From the NCBI GenBank assembly GCA_937928775.1, contig CALFVI010000046.1, positions 1 to 44,303 of the forward strand: DNA of 44,303 bases. Reading direction: 5' to 3'. The position numbers and the translations under genes were made by a program. Under the pieces are notes generated by a model. The model ran no database searches, had not been told where the DNA came from, and saw nothing but the letters and a program-made list of their open reading frames with translations. The DNA comes from an uncultured Elioraea sp. (lineage in GTDB: Bacteria > Pseudomonadota > Alphaproteobacteria > Acetobacterales > Acetobacteraceae). Of the stretch, positions 42,461 through 44,303 are shown in pieces; the first letter of the stretch is position 1; each line of letters starts with the position of its first letter.

Positions 42461-43723
42461 TTAGCCCTCGGCCAGAACCCCTGCCGGATCGATCACCCTC
42501 TTGCCCGCGAGCCGTTCGGGATCGATGCCCCTGAAGGCGGCATGCGGCACCAGGAAGGCAACCACGTCCGCCCTCGCCAGAGCCTCCTCAGGCCCGACCA
42601 AACGCGCCGAACAGGATCCGGCCAGCGATTCGGGCAGCGCCTCCACCCACGGGTCGCAGACGAAAAGCTCCAGCCCGCCCCGTTCGGCCAAAGCGTGCAC
42701 AATGGCGAGAGCAGGGCTTTCTCGCAGGTCGGCGACATCTGGCTTGTAGGTGAGGCCGAAACAGGCAACGACCGGCTCCCGCAAGGAGGATGCGGCGGCG
42801 GCGATGCGGGCGGCCACGCGCATAGGCTGGTCGTCGTTCACCGCGCGGGCCGTGCGAAGCAGGCGAGCCTCATCGGGGGCAGCGCCAATCAGGAACCAGG
42901 GGTCGAGCGGAATACAGTGCCCCCCCACCCCCGCACCGGGGCGATGGATCGCGACCCTCGGATGGCGGTTGGCGAGCCGGATCGCCGTCCACACATCCAC
43001 TCCGACCCGCTCGCAGATGGCGGCGAGCTCGTTGGCGAAGGCGATGTTGACGTCGCGGAAGGCGTTTTCGGCGAGCTTGACCAGCTCCGCCGTGCGACAG
43101 TCGGTGAGCAACAGGACAGCGGTGACGAACGTCGCATAAAGAGCGCGGGCCTTCTCCGCACAGGCTGGCGTGAGCCCGCCCAAAACCCGATCATTGGCGA
43201 CGAGTTCGCGCAGGATCGCACCCGGCAGCACGCGCTCGGGGCAGTGCGCGACATGGACCGCGCCGCGCGGTGGCGTCTCGCCGTAGCGGGGGAAGGCGAG
43301 GTCCGGCCGCGCTGCCGCCAAGTTGGCGGCGATCCGCTCCGTGGTGCCGACGGGGACGGTCGATTCCAGGACGACGAGGTCACCCGGGCGAAGCAACGGC
43401 GCGATCGACCGCGCGGCGGCGTCGACGAAGGAGAGATCGGGCGCATGGTCACGCCCGACCGGGGTGGGCACGGCGATCAGGAATGCCTCCGCCTCCGCCG
43501 GCTCGCCCTGCGCCCTGAGGCGACCCGTCCGCACCGCTTGAGCGAGCAGCCTGTCGAGATCGGGTTCGCGGACATGGGGCCTGCCCGCATTCACCCGCGC
43601 CACCACGCGGGGGTCAATGTCGCAGCCGATCACCTCAACGCCCCGGGAGGCGAGCATCGCCGCTGTCGGCAGGCCGATGGAGCCCAGCCCCAGCACGCAC
43701 ACCCGGCTCAGGCGTCCAGCCAT
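42461..43723 (-). CDS. wecC: UDP-N-acetyl-D-mannosamine dehydrogenase
   Basis: The 420-aa enzyme oxidises UDP-ManNAc to UDP-ManNAcA with NAD+. The N-terminal Rossmann loop is VLGLGSIGLPTAAMLASRG, followed by VPTPVG, ESTVPVGTTE, KLAENAFRDVNIAFANELA, and the catalytic Cys in GAGVGGHCIPLDPWFL, all typical of WecC. The C-terminal domain has FGLTYKPDVADLRESPALAI. Its start overlaps the upstream epimerase stop by 16 nt, giving a coupled wecB-wecC pair. The product probably feeds the surface polymer made in this locus. GGAG lies about 8 nt before ATG 43723. Confidence 0.95.
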   Translation of the reverse strand: MAGRLSRVCVLGLGSIGLPTAAMLASRGVEVIGCDIDPRVVARVNAGRPHVREPDLDRLLAQAVRTGRLRAQGEPAEAEAFLIAVPTPVGRDHAPDLSFVDAAARSIAPLLRPGDLVVLESTVPVGTTERIAANLAAARPDLAFPRYGETPPRGAVHVAHCPERVLPGAILRELVANDRVLGGLTPACAEKARALYATFVTAVLLLTDCRTAELVKLAENAFRDVNIAFANELAAICERVGVDVWTAIRLANRHPRVAIHRPGAGVGGHCIPLDPWFLIGAAPDEARLLRTARAVNDDQPMRVAARIAAAASSLREPVVACFGLTYKPDVADLRESPALAIVHALAERGGLELFVCDPWVEALPESLAGSCSARLVGPEEALARADVVAFLVPHAAFRGIDPERLAGKRVIDPAGVLAEG

Positions 43724-44303
43724 CTCTCGATCTCCGCCACGATTCGCTCCGCCGCCCGCCCGTCGCCGTAGGCAAAGACCGGCCGCGCCGCCTCAGCGTA
43801 GGCCTCGGCGTCGTCGAGCAGCCGCGCCGCCTCGGCGAGGATCCGCGCCGGGTCGGTGCCGACCAGTCGAACCACTCCACTCGCCAGCGCCTCGGGTCGT
43901 TCGGTGATGTCGCGCAAGACGAGCGCGGGCCGCCCCAAAGCCGGCGCCTCCTCCTGGATCCCTCCCGAGTCGGTGAGGATCAGCGCTGCCCGCCGCATCA
44001 GCGCCACCATTTCGGCATACCCCACCGGCTCTGTCAGACGCACGGCGGTGCTGCCCGCGAGTACGGCGGCGACCGTGCCGCAGACGGCCGGGTTGGGGTG
44101 GAGGGGCCAGACGATTTCCACATCGCCCCGCGCGGCGAGCGCGGCGAGCGCCCGGCAGATCCCCACCAGGCCACCGCCGAAACTCTCCCGCCTGTGCGCG
44201 GTGACCAGGATCAGGCGACGCGCGGGGTCGAGTGCCGGCAGGGCACGCCCGACGGTCTTTTGCAGGGCGGGGTCGGTGTCCAGCCGCCGCACCACAGAGA
44301 GCA
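43708..44303 (-). CDS. wecB: UDP-N-acetylglucosamine 2-epimerase (partial, runs off the window)
   Basis: Only the C-terminal ~198 residues are inside the window; the gene continues beyond 44303. Visible are ILVTAHRRESFGGGLVGICR, VWPLHPNPAV, LTEPVGYAEMVALMRRAALI and LTDSGGIQEEAPALGRPALV, then LRDITERPEALASGVVRLVG, the nucleotide-binding and active-site blocks of non-hydrolysing WecB/MnaA epimerases. It makes UDP-ManNAc, the substrate of the following WecC. The 16-nt overlap with wecC indicates one operon. The start and promoter are outside the window. Confidence 0.95.
   Translation of the reverse strand, partial: LSVVRRLDTDPALQKTVGRALPALDPARRLILVTAHRRESFGGGLVGICRALAALAARGDVEIVWPLHPNPAVCGTVAAVLAGSTAVRLTEPVGYAEMVALMRRAALILTDSGGIQEEAPALGRPALVLRDITERPEALASGVVRLVGTDPARILAEAARLLDDAEAYAEAARPVFAYGDGRAAERIVAEIERWLDA

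Overview
This window is high-GC DNA with the gene content of an alphaproteobacterium, probably Rhodospirillales and perhaps Acetobacteraceae-like. Supporting signs are aerobic cobaltochelatase cobS/cobT beside a DnaJ-like gene and bolA, a SUV3-like helicase, an aroK-aroB gene fusion, an Atm1-type exporter and an exosortase/PEP-CTERM locus. The family assignment is inference from protein families and gene order only.

Region 1 (1-6.1 kb) is a pseudogene graveyard. At least nine minus-strand remnants can be read by joining frames: two SDR oxidoreductases, an isochorismatase-type hydrolase, an SMP-30/gluconolactonase, a TIM-barrel amidohydrolase, a CoxE-type VWA protein, a dihydroorotase/allantoinase-like amidohydrolase, a LivK-type and an NMT1-type substrate-binding protein. 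They carry frameshifts, stops, deletions and junctions between unrelated genes. Nothing like this occurs in the following 38 kb, so it looks like decay of a former catabolic/uptake island.

Region 2 (6.1-35.5 kb) is ordinary, densely coded chromosome: an orphan amino-acid binding protein, a nucleoside deoxyribosyltransferase, SUV3-like helicase, patatin, HNH protein, esterase and GluQRS; a PAS-GGDEF-EAL protein, Nudix protein and Atm1-type exporter; rpmB, a queuosine-precursor transporter and tgt (overlapping start and stop); a dihydropyrimidinase-like enzyme; cobS-cobT; DnaJ-like, bolA and an RHH regulator; DUF2889; fused aroK-aroB; a 46-residue membrane protein and xerD; then two zinc amidohydrolases. 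GluQRS, the YhhQ-type transporter and TGT all relate to queuosine.

Region 3 (35.5-44.3 kb) starts just after tRNA-Leu(CAA) and is a surface-polymer/protein-sorting locus: a fused glycosyltransferase-deacetylase, three PEP-CTERM proteins, an XrtA-like exosortase with a C-terminal extension, and wecB-wecC for UDP-ManNAcA. The last two PEP-CTERM genes each have a sigma-54 type -24/-12 element, with a shared 17-bp motif (TGTCGGAA..-TTTACA type) starting exactly 80 bp upstream of the -24 GG in both cases, plus a third copy 66 bp further up in one. This is the most interesting signal in the window: a candidate enhancer-driven PEP-CTERM regulon, consistent with PrsK/PrsR-type control. The same two genes share a near-identical ~195-bp 3' cassette (sorting anchor plus terminator) behind unrelated secreted domains.
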